From the NCBI GenBank assembly GCA_045124315.1, contig JBGVLO010000046.1, forward strand, positions 53,424 to 117,423: a DNA stretch of 64,000 bases. Reading direction: 5' to 3'. The stretch comes from CAG-411 sp045124315. GTDB taxonomy: Bacteria; Bacillota; Clostridia; Lachnospirales; Lachnospiraceae. A program made the translations under genes and the position numbers. The stretch's first letter is position 1; the number at the start of each line of letters is the position of its first letter. This document shows, in pieces, positions 15,281 to 24,343 of the stretch. The notes under the pieces were generated by a model, which did no database searches, was not told the DNA's origin, and was given only the letters and a program-made list of their open reading frames with translations.

Positions 15281-17725
15281 CTAGCATTTTACAACAGAAA
15301 ATACAACCTTTTTCTCTTCAATATTCAGACACACTTCACTGCCCGCACGAATGGTCCCATCCAACAGTGCATCTGCCAATCCATCCTCTATTTTTGTCTG
15401 GATCATCCTTCGGATCGGTCTGGCACCATATGTCACATCGTAACTTTCTTCTGTAATAAAATCATATACTTCTTCTGCAAAGGTAAGTTTGATAGCCATC
15501 TGCTCCTGCACTCTAGCTGCAAGACTATTCAATAATAATTGCACAATTTCGCGAATGTGTTCTTTCTCCAAAGAATGGAATACAATGGTTTCATCAATTC
15601 GATTTAAAAATTCCGGTTTAAAAAGGTGTTTTACCTCTTCCATAACTCCATCTTTCATTTTCTTATAATTTGTATCCGGATCGGACTTTGATGCAAAACC
15701 TAAATTTTTAGGAGCGATAATCCGACTGGCACCTGCATTTGAAGTCATAATGATAATTGCATTTTTAAAGCTGATCTTCCTTCCCTGGGAATCAGTAATG
15801 TGTCCATCGTCCAGCACCTGCAATAAAATATTGAATACATCCACATGTGCCTTCTCTATCTCATCAAAAAGAATAACCGAATATGGATTTCTACGAACTT
15901 TTTCACTTAGCTGTCCACCATCTTCAAAACCAACATACCCTGGAGGAGAACCAATCAATTTTGACACACTATGCTTTTCCATATACTCCGACATATCTAC
16001 GCGTATCATGGATTTCTCAGTTCCAAACACAGCATCCGCCAATGCTTTTGACAATTCTGTCTTTCCAACTCCCGTCGGTCCAAGGAATAAGAAAGAACCG
16101 ATTGGACGATTGGGATCTTTTAATCCTACCCTTCCTCTTCTCACTGCCTTTGAGACAGCAGTCACGGCTTCTTCCTGTCCAATTACTCGACTATGTAAAA
16201 TATTCTCTAATTCCCTTAGCCGTGTAGCTTCCTCTATTTCCATCTTCTCCACCGGTATCTTTGTCCATAGCGCGATCACTGCCGCTATGTCTTTCTCTGT
16301 CACTTCCGGAAGTCCTTTTTTCTTCTTTTTCTCTTTTTCTAAAAGGTCGGATATCTTTTCTTTATTGACCTGTTGAGCCTGTTTAATCTTGATTGCTTCA
16401 TCAAAATCTTCCTTTACAATGGCTTCTTCCTTTTCTTTTTCCAACTTTTCATTCTGTTTCTCAAGAGCAATCATTTCTGCACTTTTTACGCTGCTGTTTA
16501 GTCGTACTCTGGAAGCAGCTTCATCCATTACATCAATGGCTTTGTCCGGCAAAAAACGATCGTTGATATAACGGCTGGACAATGTAACTGCCGCATGTAA
16601 TGCTTCTTCTGTGATTACAATGTTGTGATGTTCCTGGTACTTTGGCGCAATTCCTTTCAAAATTGCAAAAGTCTCGGCTTCTGTTGGTTCCTCTACCATA
16701 ACAGGCTGAAATCTTCTTTCCAAAGCAGCGTCCTTTTCAATATACTTTCTATACTCTACGATCGTAGTAGCACCCATAATCTGAATCTCACCTCTTGCAA
16801 GGGCCGGTTTCAGAATATTAGCTGCATCCATGGCACCTTCTGCTCCTCCGGCACCAATCAAAGTATGAATTTCATCTATAAACACCAAAATATTACCGTC
16901 GGAAGACACTTCCCGTATCACACGCTTAATTCTCTCTTCGAATTCACCTCTGTATTTTGAACCGGCTACCATAGCAGATAAATCCAATATTAATACCTTC
17001 TTATCTGCAATGGTCTCAGGAACACTTCCCTCTGCAATTTTCTGAGCCAAACCTTCTACAATGGCAGTCTTTCCTACACCAGGTTCTCCCACAAGACAAG
17101 GATTATTTTTCGTTCTTCGACTGATGATCTGTACTAATCTGGCAATCTCTTTCTCTCTTCCTACCACAGGATCCAGCTTCCCGTCTTTTGCCAATTGGGA
17201 TAAATTGCGACTATAGGCATCCAACATAGGCGTAGTGGATTTGCCTTTTGTCTTGCTTTTCGCCTGCATAAAATCTGCCTTAGCCGACTGCATATCCATA
17301 CCGGTAGCTGTCAACAGATCCAAATATAACTTCTGTTGGTTCACTCCTATGGTAGTCAGCATACGAAGTGCAACACAATCGGCTTCCCGAAGCAGTGCCA
17401 GTAAAATATGCTCTGTTCCTGCAGAATGAGATCCTAATCGTTCTGCTTCCTGCACGCAATGTTCTCTTACATTTTTGGCACGAAGGGTGAATTTCACATC
17501 TTTTACAAGAACATTGGAATCCATCTGTAATAATTGTTCCATCAATTCACGGATCTTATCTTCCGTCACATGATTGGCAGATAAAGTAGTGGCTGCCACT
17601 CCCTTTCCCCGAATCAATCCCAATAATATATGTTCCGTTCCCACATAACTGCAGGACATTTCTAACGCAATTTTTTCAGCTAATTCAAAAACCGCTTTTG
17701 CGTTTGCTGTCAACTTTTCCTTCAT
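15281..17725 (-). CDS. clpC: Clp protease ATPase ClpC
   Basis: Hsp100 unfoldase that feeds proteins to ClpP. In 814 residues: the double Clp-N repeat (about 1-145), AAA-1 with GEPGVGKTAIVEGLA and IDEIHTLIGAGG, a UVR-containing middle domain (about 415-455), AAA-2 with GPTGVGKTELSKALA and the Clp-D2 small domain. The middle domain is typical of ClpC rather than ClpA or ClpB. The usual partners ctsR, mcsA and mcsB are missing upstream; instead a GntR-type regulator lies 47 bases ahead and probably shares the transcript. Confidence 0.95.
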   Translation of the reverse strand: MKEKLTANAKAVFELAEKIALEMSCSYVGTEHILLGLIRGKGVAATTLSANHVTEDKIRELMEQLLQMDSNVLVKDVKFTLRAKNVREHCVQEAERLGSHSAGTEHILLALLREADCVALRMLTTIGVNQQKLYLDLLTATGMDMQSAKADFMQAKSKTKGKSTTPMLDAYSRNLSQLAKDGKLDPVVGREKEIARLVQIISRRTKNNPCLVGEPGVGKTAIVEGLAQKIAEGSVPETIADKKVLILDLSAMVAGSKYRGEFEERIKRVIREVSSDGNILVFIDEIHTLIGAGGAEGAMDAANILKPALARGEIQIMGATTIVEYRKYIEKDAALERRFQPVMVEEPTEAETFAILKGIAPKYQEHHNIVITEEALHAAVTLSSRYINDRFLPDKAIDVMDEAASRVRLNSSVKSAEMIALEKQNEKLEKEKEEAIVKEDFDEAIKIKQAQQVNKEKISDLLEKEKKKKKGLPEVTEKDIAAVIALWTKIPVEKMEIEEATRLRELENILHSRVIGQEEAVTAVSKAVRRGRVGLKDPNRPIGSFLFLGPTGVGKTELSKALADAVFGTEKSMIRVDMSEYMEKHSVSKLIGSPPGYVGFEDGGQLSEKVRRNPYSVILFDEIEKAHVDVFNILLQVLDDGHITDSQGRKISFKNAIIIMTSNAGASRIIAPKNLGFASKSDPDTNYKKMKDGVMEEVKHLFKPEFLNRIDETIVFHSLEKEHIREIVQLLLNSLAARVQEQMAIKLTFAEEVYDFITEESYDVTYGARPIRRMIQTKIEDGLADALLDGTIRAGSEVCLNIEEKKVVFSVVKC

Positions 17726-17772
17726 ATACTACCTCACTTCTTAAAATATAATTTTCAGCTTATCAATCTCTG

Positions 17773-18147
17773 TCAACGTTCTCCAAAAGAATCATAAATC
17801 TCATTGACCATCTCTAAGACTGCCTCTCTTGGAACCCCTTTGGAAATGGCTTTCGCAAGAGAAAGCTTTAATTCTTCTTCCAATTGCATTTGTGCTTTTA
17901 TTTGATTTACTTCCACAGCAATAATTGCACCATGTCTCCGGTCTACTTTAAGATATCCTTCCTGTCTCAATATGCCATACGCCTTATTTACTGTATGCAT
18001 ATTAATTCCGATTTCTTCTGCCAAATCTCTTACAGATGGTAAATTATCCCCTTCTTTAATGTCTGAATTGGCAATCCCAATTATTATCTGCTTGCATAAC
18101 TGCATATAGATTGCTTCTGTGCTGTTAAAATCTACCCGAATGAGCAT
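17773..18147 (-). CDS. GntR-family transcriptional regulator (YtrA-like)
   Basis: A 124-residue regulator: an N-terminal winged helix (LPSVRDLAEEIGINMHTVNKAYGILRQEGYL, residues about 35-66) and a short C-terminal helical tail without a ligand-binding domain, the YtrA subfamily layout. The start was set at MLIRVDF since GGAGGTGG lies 7 bases upstream; the longer frame has none. YtrA-type genes normally adjoin ABC transporters; here the next gene is clpC, so it may take over the role of CtsR, which is inference. The sequence TGTT-AATAG-AACA between promoter and start could be its operator. Confidence 0.85.
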   Translation of the reverse strand: MLIRVDFNSTEAIYMQLCKQIIIGIANSDIKEGDNLPSVRDLAEEIGINMHTVNKAYGILRQEGYLKVDRRHGAIIAVEVNQIKAQMQLEEELKLSLAKAISKGVPREAVLEMVNEIYDSFGER

Positions 18148-18184
18148 GTAGCCACCTCCCAATCCAGTTTTATGTTCTATTAAC

Positions 18185-18213
18185 ACTATAACAAATATAT
18201 ACAAAAAAAGCAA
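18185..18213 (-). promoter_or_regulatory. promoter of the gntR-clpC unit
   Basis: TTGCTT, 17 bases, TATAGT on the minus strand, about 40 bases before the GntR start, followed by the small inverted repeat TGTT-AATAG-AACA. Confidence 0.65.
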
Positions 18214-18227
18214 CTATTGCTCTGTTT

Positions 18228-19280
18228 TTATGAAACCTGAAAAATCCTTTTCGTATACTGTGAAAAGGCTGTTGGAATCGCATAATTTTCTCTACACTCT
18301 TCTGAATTTACCCAAACATATTCCTGCGTCTTTATTTTGTTTTTTAAAACAATCTTATACCCTTGCATATGCCATTCTATATGTGAAAAAATATGTTTTC
18401 CTGGACCAAGCTCTGTCATTTCAATAATATTCTCATATTCTTCCAATATTTCTACAATCTCCTCTTTGGTATAGTTACCTTCTAAATTAGGAAGTTCCCA
18501 CAATCCTGCTAAAATTCCGGTATTTCCTCTTTTATGCAAAGCATACTCTCCTTGACACTCTAAAAGAAGAACAGTTTTCTCTTCAATTCTTCTGCCTTTT
18601 TTCTTTGTTTTGACCGGAAGTTCTTGTTGCAGTCCAAGTTTTTTTGCTTGGCAATGCTTTGCCAGAGGGCACTCCTCGCACAAGGGTCTCCCATTGGGAA
18701 TACAGATCATTGCCCCTAAATCCATAATTGCCTGATTGAAATCCCCCGCTCTTTTGGGAATAATGGGTTTTAACTGTTCCTCCATGTTTTTTTTTGTTTT
18801 TGCCTTTTGTATGTCGTCATAACTTCCCGCTAAACGCTTCATTACCCTCAATACATTTCCATCTACAGCAGGAACCTGTTCCCCAAAAGCAATAGAAGCA
18901 ATAGCTCCTGCTGTGTAACTTCCCACCCCTTTTAATTCCAGTATTTCCTCATAGGTATCTGGAAAATTCCCACCTTTTTCCTCCACGATCGTCTTTGCCG
19001 CCACAGAGAGATTTCGGACACGGTTATAATATCCCAAACCTTCCCAAAGCTTTAGCAACTGCTCTTCCGGCGCATAAGCCAAATCTCTTACCTCCGGCAG
19101 TGCACCAATAAACCGCAAAAAATATTCTTTGACAGCCTCCACTCTTGTCTGCTGCAACATAATCTCTGACACCCAGGTATAATAGGGATTTTTTTCTTCT
19201 CGCCAAGGCAGACTTCTCTTATTTTCATCATACCACTGTAATAAATCCGGTATGATTTTCCTATAATCATATTTTTCCAT
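18228..19280 (-). CDS. mutY: A/G-specific adenine DNA glycosylase
   Basis: Removes adenine mispaired with 8-oxoguanine. About 350 residues with the normal layout: catalytic Glu in SEIMLQQTRV, the helix-hairpin-helix LKGVGSYTAGAI, catalytic Asp in VPAVDGNVLRV, the 4Fe-4S cysteines (CIPNGRPLCEECPLAKHC) and a C-terminal NUDIX-like domain that reads the oxidised base. The second ATG was chosen because AAAGGA lies 6 bases before it and abuts the first ATG. A promoter for the next gene lies within 40 bases of its stop. Confidence 0.95.
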   Translation of the reverse strand: MEKYDYRKIIPDLLQWYDENKRSLPWREEKNPYYTWVSEIMLQQTRVEAVKEYFLRFIGALPEVRDLAYAPEEQLLKLWEGLGYYNRVRNLSVAAKTIVEEKGGNFPDTYEEILELKGVGSYTAGAIASIAFGEQVPAVDGNVLRVMKRLAGSYDDIQKAKTKKNMEEQLKPIIPKRAGDFNQAIMDLGAMICIPNGRPLCEECPLAKHCQAKKLGLQQELPVKTKKKGRRIEEKTVLLLECQGEYALHKRGNTGILAGLWELPNLEGNYTKEEIVEILEEYENIIEMTELGPGKHIFSHIEWHMQGYKIVLKNKIKTQEYVWVNSEECRENYAIPTAFSQYTKRIFQVS

Positions 19281-19352
19281 ATCCATTCCTTTCTTTTCTT
19301 ACCTATTTCAGTTTATTCTCTCTTATTCCACACACAATTTTTAGCCACTTTA

Positions 19353-19383
19353 GTCACAGTTTATCCGCGGACTGTTCTGTTAC
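19353..19383. repeat. diverged GTAAC-family repeat
   Basis: GTCACAGTTTATCC...GGACTGTTCTGTTAC aligns along its length with the block at 9115-9145 with about a quarter of bases changed. The 19281-19558 stretch holds no other supported feature. Confidence 0.5.
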
Positions 19384-19558
19384 CAACTACTCCCTCTGAA
19401 TCGTTACAATTTATTTGAATTTTTTTCATTGGCCCATATATACATTTCAAGTATGTAACAATTTTGTAACATTTTAAAAAACGCCCAACTTCCCTCTATT
19501 TTCTAGTATTCGTGAACTTTTATCCCATCTTCATAATTGCAAAATTTTTACAAAATTA

Positions 19559-19587
19559 TTGCGTAAATTGTTACAACATGCTATAAT
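19559..19587 (+). promoter_or_regulatory. promoter of the LRR surface protein gene
   Basis: TTGCGT, 17 bases, TATAAT. It leaves an untranslated leader of about 170 bases before the ATG at 19765. Confidence 0.6.
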
Positions 19588-19764
19588 AGATTACAATTTT
19601 GAATTAAGATATTTGTGATTGAAATCAGTGAATACTGGTTCAACCAACAAAAATGAATGACACAAATGAAAAAGTTTTACACTGTTATTACGAATTAACA
19701 ACAGGTTCATGGTTTATTGTAACGGTTCTTAAGACTTGTTACAAGCTAAAGGAGAGTTATATAA

Positions 19765-22700
19765 ATGAATTTCAAAAAGACAAAGAAATTTTGGGCAATT
19801 CTTTTTGCTATTACTTTAATTGTCCCATCCATTTTGAATCATATGGAATATTCCATTCCTATTCATGCCGCAGAGGAGACTTTGGCATCTTTTAACTTCA
19901 CTTATGGTGACAACAAAACTACATGGGTAGCGACTGCTACCATGCAGGATTCCATTTGCATCCCTACCATATCTTTAAACACTTTACCCACTGATAACGG
20001 AAACTGTACCATTAAGTATCCTTCCTTTCAGGATGTAAAATGTGCCATGCCTAACACAAGTGCATGGAAAAATCTTATCTTCAATAATACATTACAGCTC
20101 GACACTGCAGATAAATCTGATTTTTCTAAGGTTTATGAGATAAATATTCCTGACGGATATTCCAAGATTCCAGTAGATTTATTTAAAAATAATTCCTCCA
20201 TTCAGAATCTAAAAATCACGGCACAAAATACAGATATTGTTTTGGATGAATATTGTTTTGCCAATATGTCGAATCTAAAAGAAGTAAATATAAACGCAAA
20301 AAGTCTTACATTTAAGGGATCGGTTTTCTACAATTGTAAGTCCCTGGCTAATGTATCGATCTGTGGAAATACTATTTTTGATGGACAAGGATATAATTTT
20401 GCAGAATGTCCTGCTCTTTCTGAATTAACATTCAAAGGAGATTCGGTAAATTTCAAAAGTACCGTTTCCGAATTCAACGGTTCTACCTTTTCCAGCTCAA
20501 ATTCTGCCATGGTTTTATTCGAATGTCCTGTTCATTCTGAAAACAAAGTGTTTGACTTCACCAGCCATACAGAAACAGTAATTAAATCGATTTCATTATC
20601 TGGATATGACAACAACATCGGTGCCAATTTCCTTTATCAGACTAATGTGGGTGCGTTCAATGTGGAGAGTAAAACTACTTTTAAAAGTCGTGCATTATCA
20701 GGAAACAAACTCTCTACTATCAACAAACTTTCTATCAACGCTGCTACAACATTTGAAAATCAGGCATTGTATCAGGAACAGATTACAAAGATGTACTTCA
20801 ACATTGACAATACTACAAAAGACAATATTAAAGTACTTCCCTCTGAAAATCCAGATATTCCCGTTGGTCTTGGCTATTTGACAAAAGTCAACAACTTATA
20901 TTTTAATTATGAGAATTTTCTGAAAGAAAAGGAAGTAACCTCCTCTTTAAAAAATATTGCTTTAGGAAATACGGATTCTACGTCATTGAACTGCGATGCG
21001 ATTTATTTTCTAAATCCAAATTTTAATTGTATCGAAAATTCAGATTACACCCGCTGTAATGGCGGAACAACAGAAGTTTATGCCTATGGTGGTGCTGTTA
21101 CCAAAGACAAAGGTTCCAGCTTTGATCTATTTCAAAAATGGTTGCAGTCTTCCCATTGTCATTTCAACAACTGTGTATATGGAGCAGAGAATGCTTCCTA
21201 TACCGTATATCACTCAAATATATTTTTAAAGAGTGATGCAACTACTTATCGATATGACTTTAGTTCTACAGATAACATAAAGGTTACATCTACCTATTTC
21301 AAGCCTTCGATCGTATCTGACTTTATCGATACAAAGTTTGAGGAAGATGAGGAGTATATTCTTCCTATGAGTTATGGAGATATGCTTTCGGAGGGAACAA
21401 ACTTCTCTTACCGTATTTTACAAAAATCTACTACCGCTACTGCAGATACTCCTTATTCCTATTATTACAATGGAAGCTACTATGTCCCACTTGACACTCC
21501 TTATTGTGACTTAACCGCTGGGAATCATACTTTTATTTTGGAATTTGGCGGAAGAAAATTTCCATTTACTCTTTCCGTAGGCAACCGTTTTGTGCGCGAA
21601 ATTACCAGTGTGGAATCCGCAAGTGGTTCCAGCATTTGTTTGAACTATGGAGAGACGGTTACAAAAGATATGCTAAAAGTCAATGTGACCTATACAGACG
21701 GAACAACCGGCATCTTACATTCCTCAGAATACGAACTGGAAGATGCGCAGGTTACAGCAGCCAACCATACCGTTTTTGTAAAAACTTACGCCAGTGGGAA
21801 TGCGGCAAAAATGGGTTCCATCAATGTAAAAGGAATTGTGTTAGAAAGCATTCATTCCATTACCCCAGTAAGTGGAGGAAGTTTGGAATTAACCTACGGC
21901 GAAAAAGTAACAAAGGATATGTTGATCGTAAAAGCAACTTATACGAACTGTACCGATCCGGTTGTCATTTCTCCTGAAGACTATGATTTGGATGAAATTA
22001 CAATCAGCGCAGAAAAAACGTTAGTGAAAGTGACCATATCCAAAGGTTGTCCAAAACCAATCAGTGATACTATGATCGTCTATGGGTACCCGGATGCAGT
22101 CACCTCGTTTACCGCACATTATCCCAGCGAATTACCAATAGGAAGTGTACTAAATGTGAAAGATGTCTATCTGACGGATGTGACATATGCAAATCCTAGC
22201 AAACACTGTACATCACCAATTTATTCTGGATTTTATTTTGTAGTAAATGGAGAACAAACAGAAGAAGTAACAATTAAAGGAAATAACAATTCCTTCGCAA
22301 TTGTTTATGAAAACTTCAAAAAGACAGATGCTGTGTCCATAATAGGAACTTCCGGTGAAATCACAAAGGTTTCTGCTTACTATTTAGGAAATGGAGTATA
22401 CGAAGGGCAACAATTAAAGATTTCACCAAGTACCATTTCCATATACTTATACCGTGAAAATTCCACAGAAGCAATTCCACTGGAAGATTATACGGATGTC
22501 AGTCTTGGAGACTACGAAATCGTTGCAGGTGTGGACAATGAAATTGACGTATATTTCAATGGCATGAAAGCTTCCTCTCCGATCAAGGTGCCTGGTCTAA
22601 AAGACATTGTATCGGAAATCACAAAGGTTTCTTACAGTGGTCCGTGTGATATTGGAACCAAGTTACAACTCTCCGATTTCTATATACAATTGACCATGAT

Positions 22701-23631
22701 TTCCGGTGCTACATTAGATTCTGTTTCCAATCCGGAAATGCTAAATTCAATTACATTATCAAATGATACTTTGAGAGCCAGCTACAATGTAATTACCGTT
22801 AGTTTTAATACTACATTAAAAAAATCTATTACGATTTTAGGTTCTGGATTTGTTCCGGTTGCAACGAACACTCCAAATCCAATTACAGAAACACCTTCAG
22901 TTTCCACCGAAGCTCCTAATTATAGTACAGACATACCGGATTTGCCAGTAGAAACACCGCCCTTTATCTCTGCTTCTACTGGGCCAGAGGTTACCACAGC
23001 ACCACCAGTTGCCACATCGGAGGCAACAAGCTCTCCAATGGTACAGTCAACGAACACACCAGAGGCTACACCTGTTAGCACATCATCTGTTGTGGAAATG
23101 AATACTGATGTGCCAAATACTTCAACCGAACCTGCCGAAACAAAACAGCTTCGTGCTGGTAGTACATTTACAAGCAAAAGTGTTACTTACAAAGTTTTAT
23201 CCAATACGGACGCCAAAAAAACAGTCAGCATCCAGAGTTATCATTCAGGATCAGACACACCAGTTATTCGTAATACCATAGCTTATGAGAATGACACCTT
23301 CCAGGTAGTATCCATTCAAAAAGGTGCATTTAAGAACTGTAGCGCACTAAAAGGGAAGCTTACAATTCCAAAAAATATCACAGTGATCGGCGCAGAGGCA
23401 TTCTCAGGATGTAAAAATTTGACCAGTGTCACTTTCTCAGCCAACACAAAAATCATTGGTTCGAAAGCCTTTTATAATTGTAAAAAGCTAAAATTTGTGG
23501 ATTTCTATTCCAACAAAAAACTTACGAAAGTGGGAAGTGGTGCATTTAAAAAGAATGCAAAAAAACGAAAATTTAAGATCAAACAAAACAAAGCAAAATA
23601 TTATATTTCTCTATTAAAGGGGACGTACTGA
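19765..23631 (+). CDS. secreted BspA-like leucine-rich repeat surface protein
   Basis: A 1288-residue secreted protein. A signal peptide (residues 1 to about 35, cleavage near IHA/AEE) leads into LRR_5-type repeats with the pattern 'Y..CF.NMSNLKEVNI' and 'F.NCKSLANVSI', a middle part with two Ig-like segments (about 608-690 and 691-773, both carrying YGE.VTKDML), further beta-rich domains, a Thr/Pro/Ser-rich linker (about 1032-1125), and a last LRR_5 block (FKNCSALKGKLTIP, FSGCKNLTSVTF, FYNCKKLKFVDF). BspA-type repeats bind host or bacterial surface ligands in characterised proteins. No LPxTG or SLH anchor is visible, so attachment is unclear. AAGGAGA precedes the start. A strong terminator follows. 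Confidence 0.85.
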   Translation: MNFKKTKKFWAILFAITLIVPSILNHMEYSIPIHAAEETLASFNFTYGDNKTTWVATATMQDSICIPTISLNTLPTDNGNCTIKYPSFQDVKCAMPNTSAWKNLIFNNTLQLDTADKSDFSKVYEINIPDGYSKIPVDLFKNNSSIQNLKITAQNTDIVLDEYCFANMSNLKEVNINAKSLTFKGSVFYNCKSLANVSICGNTIFDGQGYNFAECPALSELTFKGDSVNFKSTVSEFNGSTFSSSNSAMVLFECPVHSENKVFDFTSHTETVIKSISLSGYDNNIGANFLYQTNVGAFNVESKTTFKSRALSGNKLSTINKLSINAATTFENQALYQEQITKMYFNIDNTTKDNIKVLPSENPDIPVGLGYLTKVNNLYFNYENFLKEKEVTSSLKNIALGNTDSTSLNCDAIYFLNPNFNCIENSDYTRCNGGTTEVYAYGGAVTKDKGSSFDLFQKWLQSSHCHFNNCVYGAENASYTVYHSNIFLKSDATTYRYDFSSTDNIKVTSTYFKPSIVSDFIDTKFEEDEEYILPMSYGDMLSEGTNFSYRILQKSTTATADTPYSYYYNGSYYVPLDTPYCDLTAGNHTFILEFGGRKFPFTLSVGNRFVREITSVESASGSSICLNYGETVTKDMLKVNVTYTDGTTGILHSSEYELEDAQVTAANHTVFVKTYASGNAAKMGSINVKGIVLESIHSITPVSGGSLELTYGEKVTKDMLIVKATYTNCTDPVVISPEDYDLDEITISAEKTLVKVTISKGCPKPISDTMIVYGYPDAVTSFTAHYPSELPIGSVLNVKDVYLTDVTYANPSKHCTSPIYSGFYFVVNGEQTEEVTIKGNNNSFAIVYENFKKTDAVSIIGTSGEITKVSAYYLGNGVYEGQQLKISPSTISIYLYRENSTEAIPLEDYTDVSLGDYEIVAGVDNEIDVYFNGMKASSPIKVPGLKDIVSEITKVSYSGPCDIGTKLQLSDFYIQLTMISGATLDSVSNPEMLNSITLSNDTLRASYNVITVSFNTTLKKSITILGSGFVPVATNTPNPITETPSVSTEAPNYSTDIPDLPVETPPFISASTGPEVTTAPPVATSEATSSPMVQSTNTPEATPVSTSSVVEMNTDVPNTSTEPAETKQLRAGSTFTSKSVTYKVLSNTDAKKTVSIQSYHSGSDTPVIRNTIAYENDTFQVVSIQKGAFKNCSALKGKLTIPKNITVIGAEAFSGCKNLTSVTFSANTKIIGSKAFYNCKKLKFVDFYSNKKLTKVGSGAFKKNAKKRKFKIKQNKAKYYISLLKGTY

Positions 23632-23715
23632 GCAAAGTGGACAAGTCCACTTCAACTCCCTGTATCCCTCACTCATGAGGGACTTGCTCTATAGGACAAA
23701 CTTTCCCATAGATCA

Positions 23716-23766
23716 AAAAAGAGCCTGACTGGAAGATTGAACATTCTTCCGGTCAGGCCTTTTTCT
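23716..23766. terminator. bidirectional terminator between convergent genes
   Basis: GCCTGACTGGAAGA pairs with TCTTCCGGTCAGGC; T-runs flank it on both strands. It ends the LRR gene (plus) and the kinase operon (minus). Confidence 0.85.
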
Positions 23767-24343
23767 ATTCTTCAATGATAAATACATTATCATCTTTATC
23801 TTTCTTTTCTGGTTTCTTTGTTTGCTTCGGTTTTTCTGTAACCACCGGTTTCGCTGTAACTTGAGGTCTGGCTGTTTTTTCCGGCCTCTTTGTCCTCGCT
23901 GGCTTCTTTGGCTTCTTAGGTTTCGCCGTTTTCTTTGGCTTCTTTGTTTTTTCTATCTTTGGAGTAACAGTAGCTTCTAAAGTGGTTACAGGAGTTTCCG
24001 TGAACACCGATGTATCTGTGGCTACCGCCGTGCTTTCCACTTCATCCGTAGCTTCTGCTATGGCTGTAGGCTCCCCATTTGGATCTTCTTTTAATAATCG
24101 GATGGACGCGATCAATATTCCAACACCAACTAACACCGTAACACACAACGTGAGAACCCTTAACCTTTGTTCCTTTCTCCCACGTTCTGTCATCATAACA
24201 AAAACATCATCCAATACAACTTTACGTTTATCTTCTTCTTCCGAAATCTTATCAACATATCTTGGTGTATAGTCTTCTTCAAGAACATAAGACAGCTCCT
24301 GGTTCTTAGTTTCTTCCTGAGGTCCCTCTATCTTACTACTCAT
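23765..24343 (-). CDS. single-pass membrane protein with Lys/Pro/Thr-rich tail
   Basis: A 192-residue protein: an acidic cytoplasmic N-terminus (about 1-60), one membrane helix (LRVLTLCVTVLVGVGILIASIRLL, about 61-85), a Thr/Val/Ala-rich stretch, then a low-complexity Lys-Pro-Thr tail (about 130-180) ending in acidic residues (KDKDDNVFIIEE). No enzymatic domain. Its start overlaps the kinase stop by 8 bases (ATGAGTAG), so the two are translationally coupled. The long basic tail outside the membrane could associate with wall polymers, and the Thr-rich inner part is a plausible kinase substrate; both are inference. Confidence 0.75.
   Translation of the reverse strand: MSSKIEGPQEETKNQELSYVLEEDYTPRYVDKISEEEDKRKVVLDDVFVMMTERGRKEQRLRVLTLCVTVLVGVGILIASIRLLKEDPNGEPTAIAEATDEVESTAVATDTSVFTETPVTTLEATVTPKIEKTKKPKKTAKPKKPKKPARTKRPEKTARPQVTAKPVVTEKPKQTKKPEKKDKDDNVFIIEE

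Noticed and set aside
22860..23150. Thr/Pro-rich stretch as a tandem DNA repeat
   Set aside because: The amino-acid bias recurs but the DNA does not repeat with a fixed period; it is a linker.
23940..24300. Plus-strand open frames rich in Ser/Thr opposite the KP-tail gene
   Set aside because: They mirror the low-complexity Lys-Pro repeats on the other strand and have no ribosome site.
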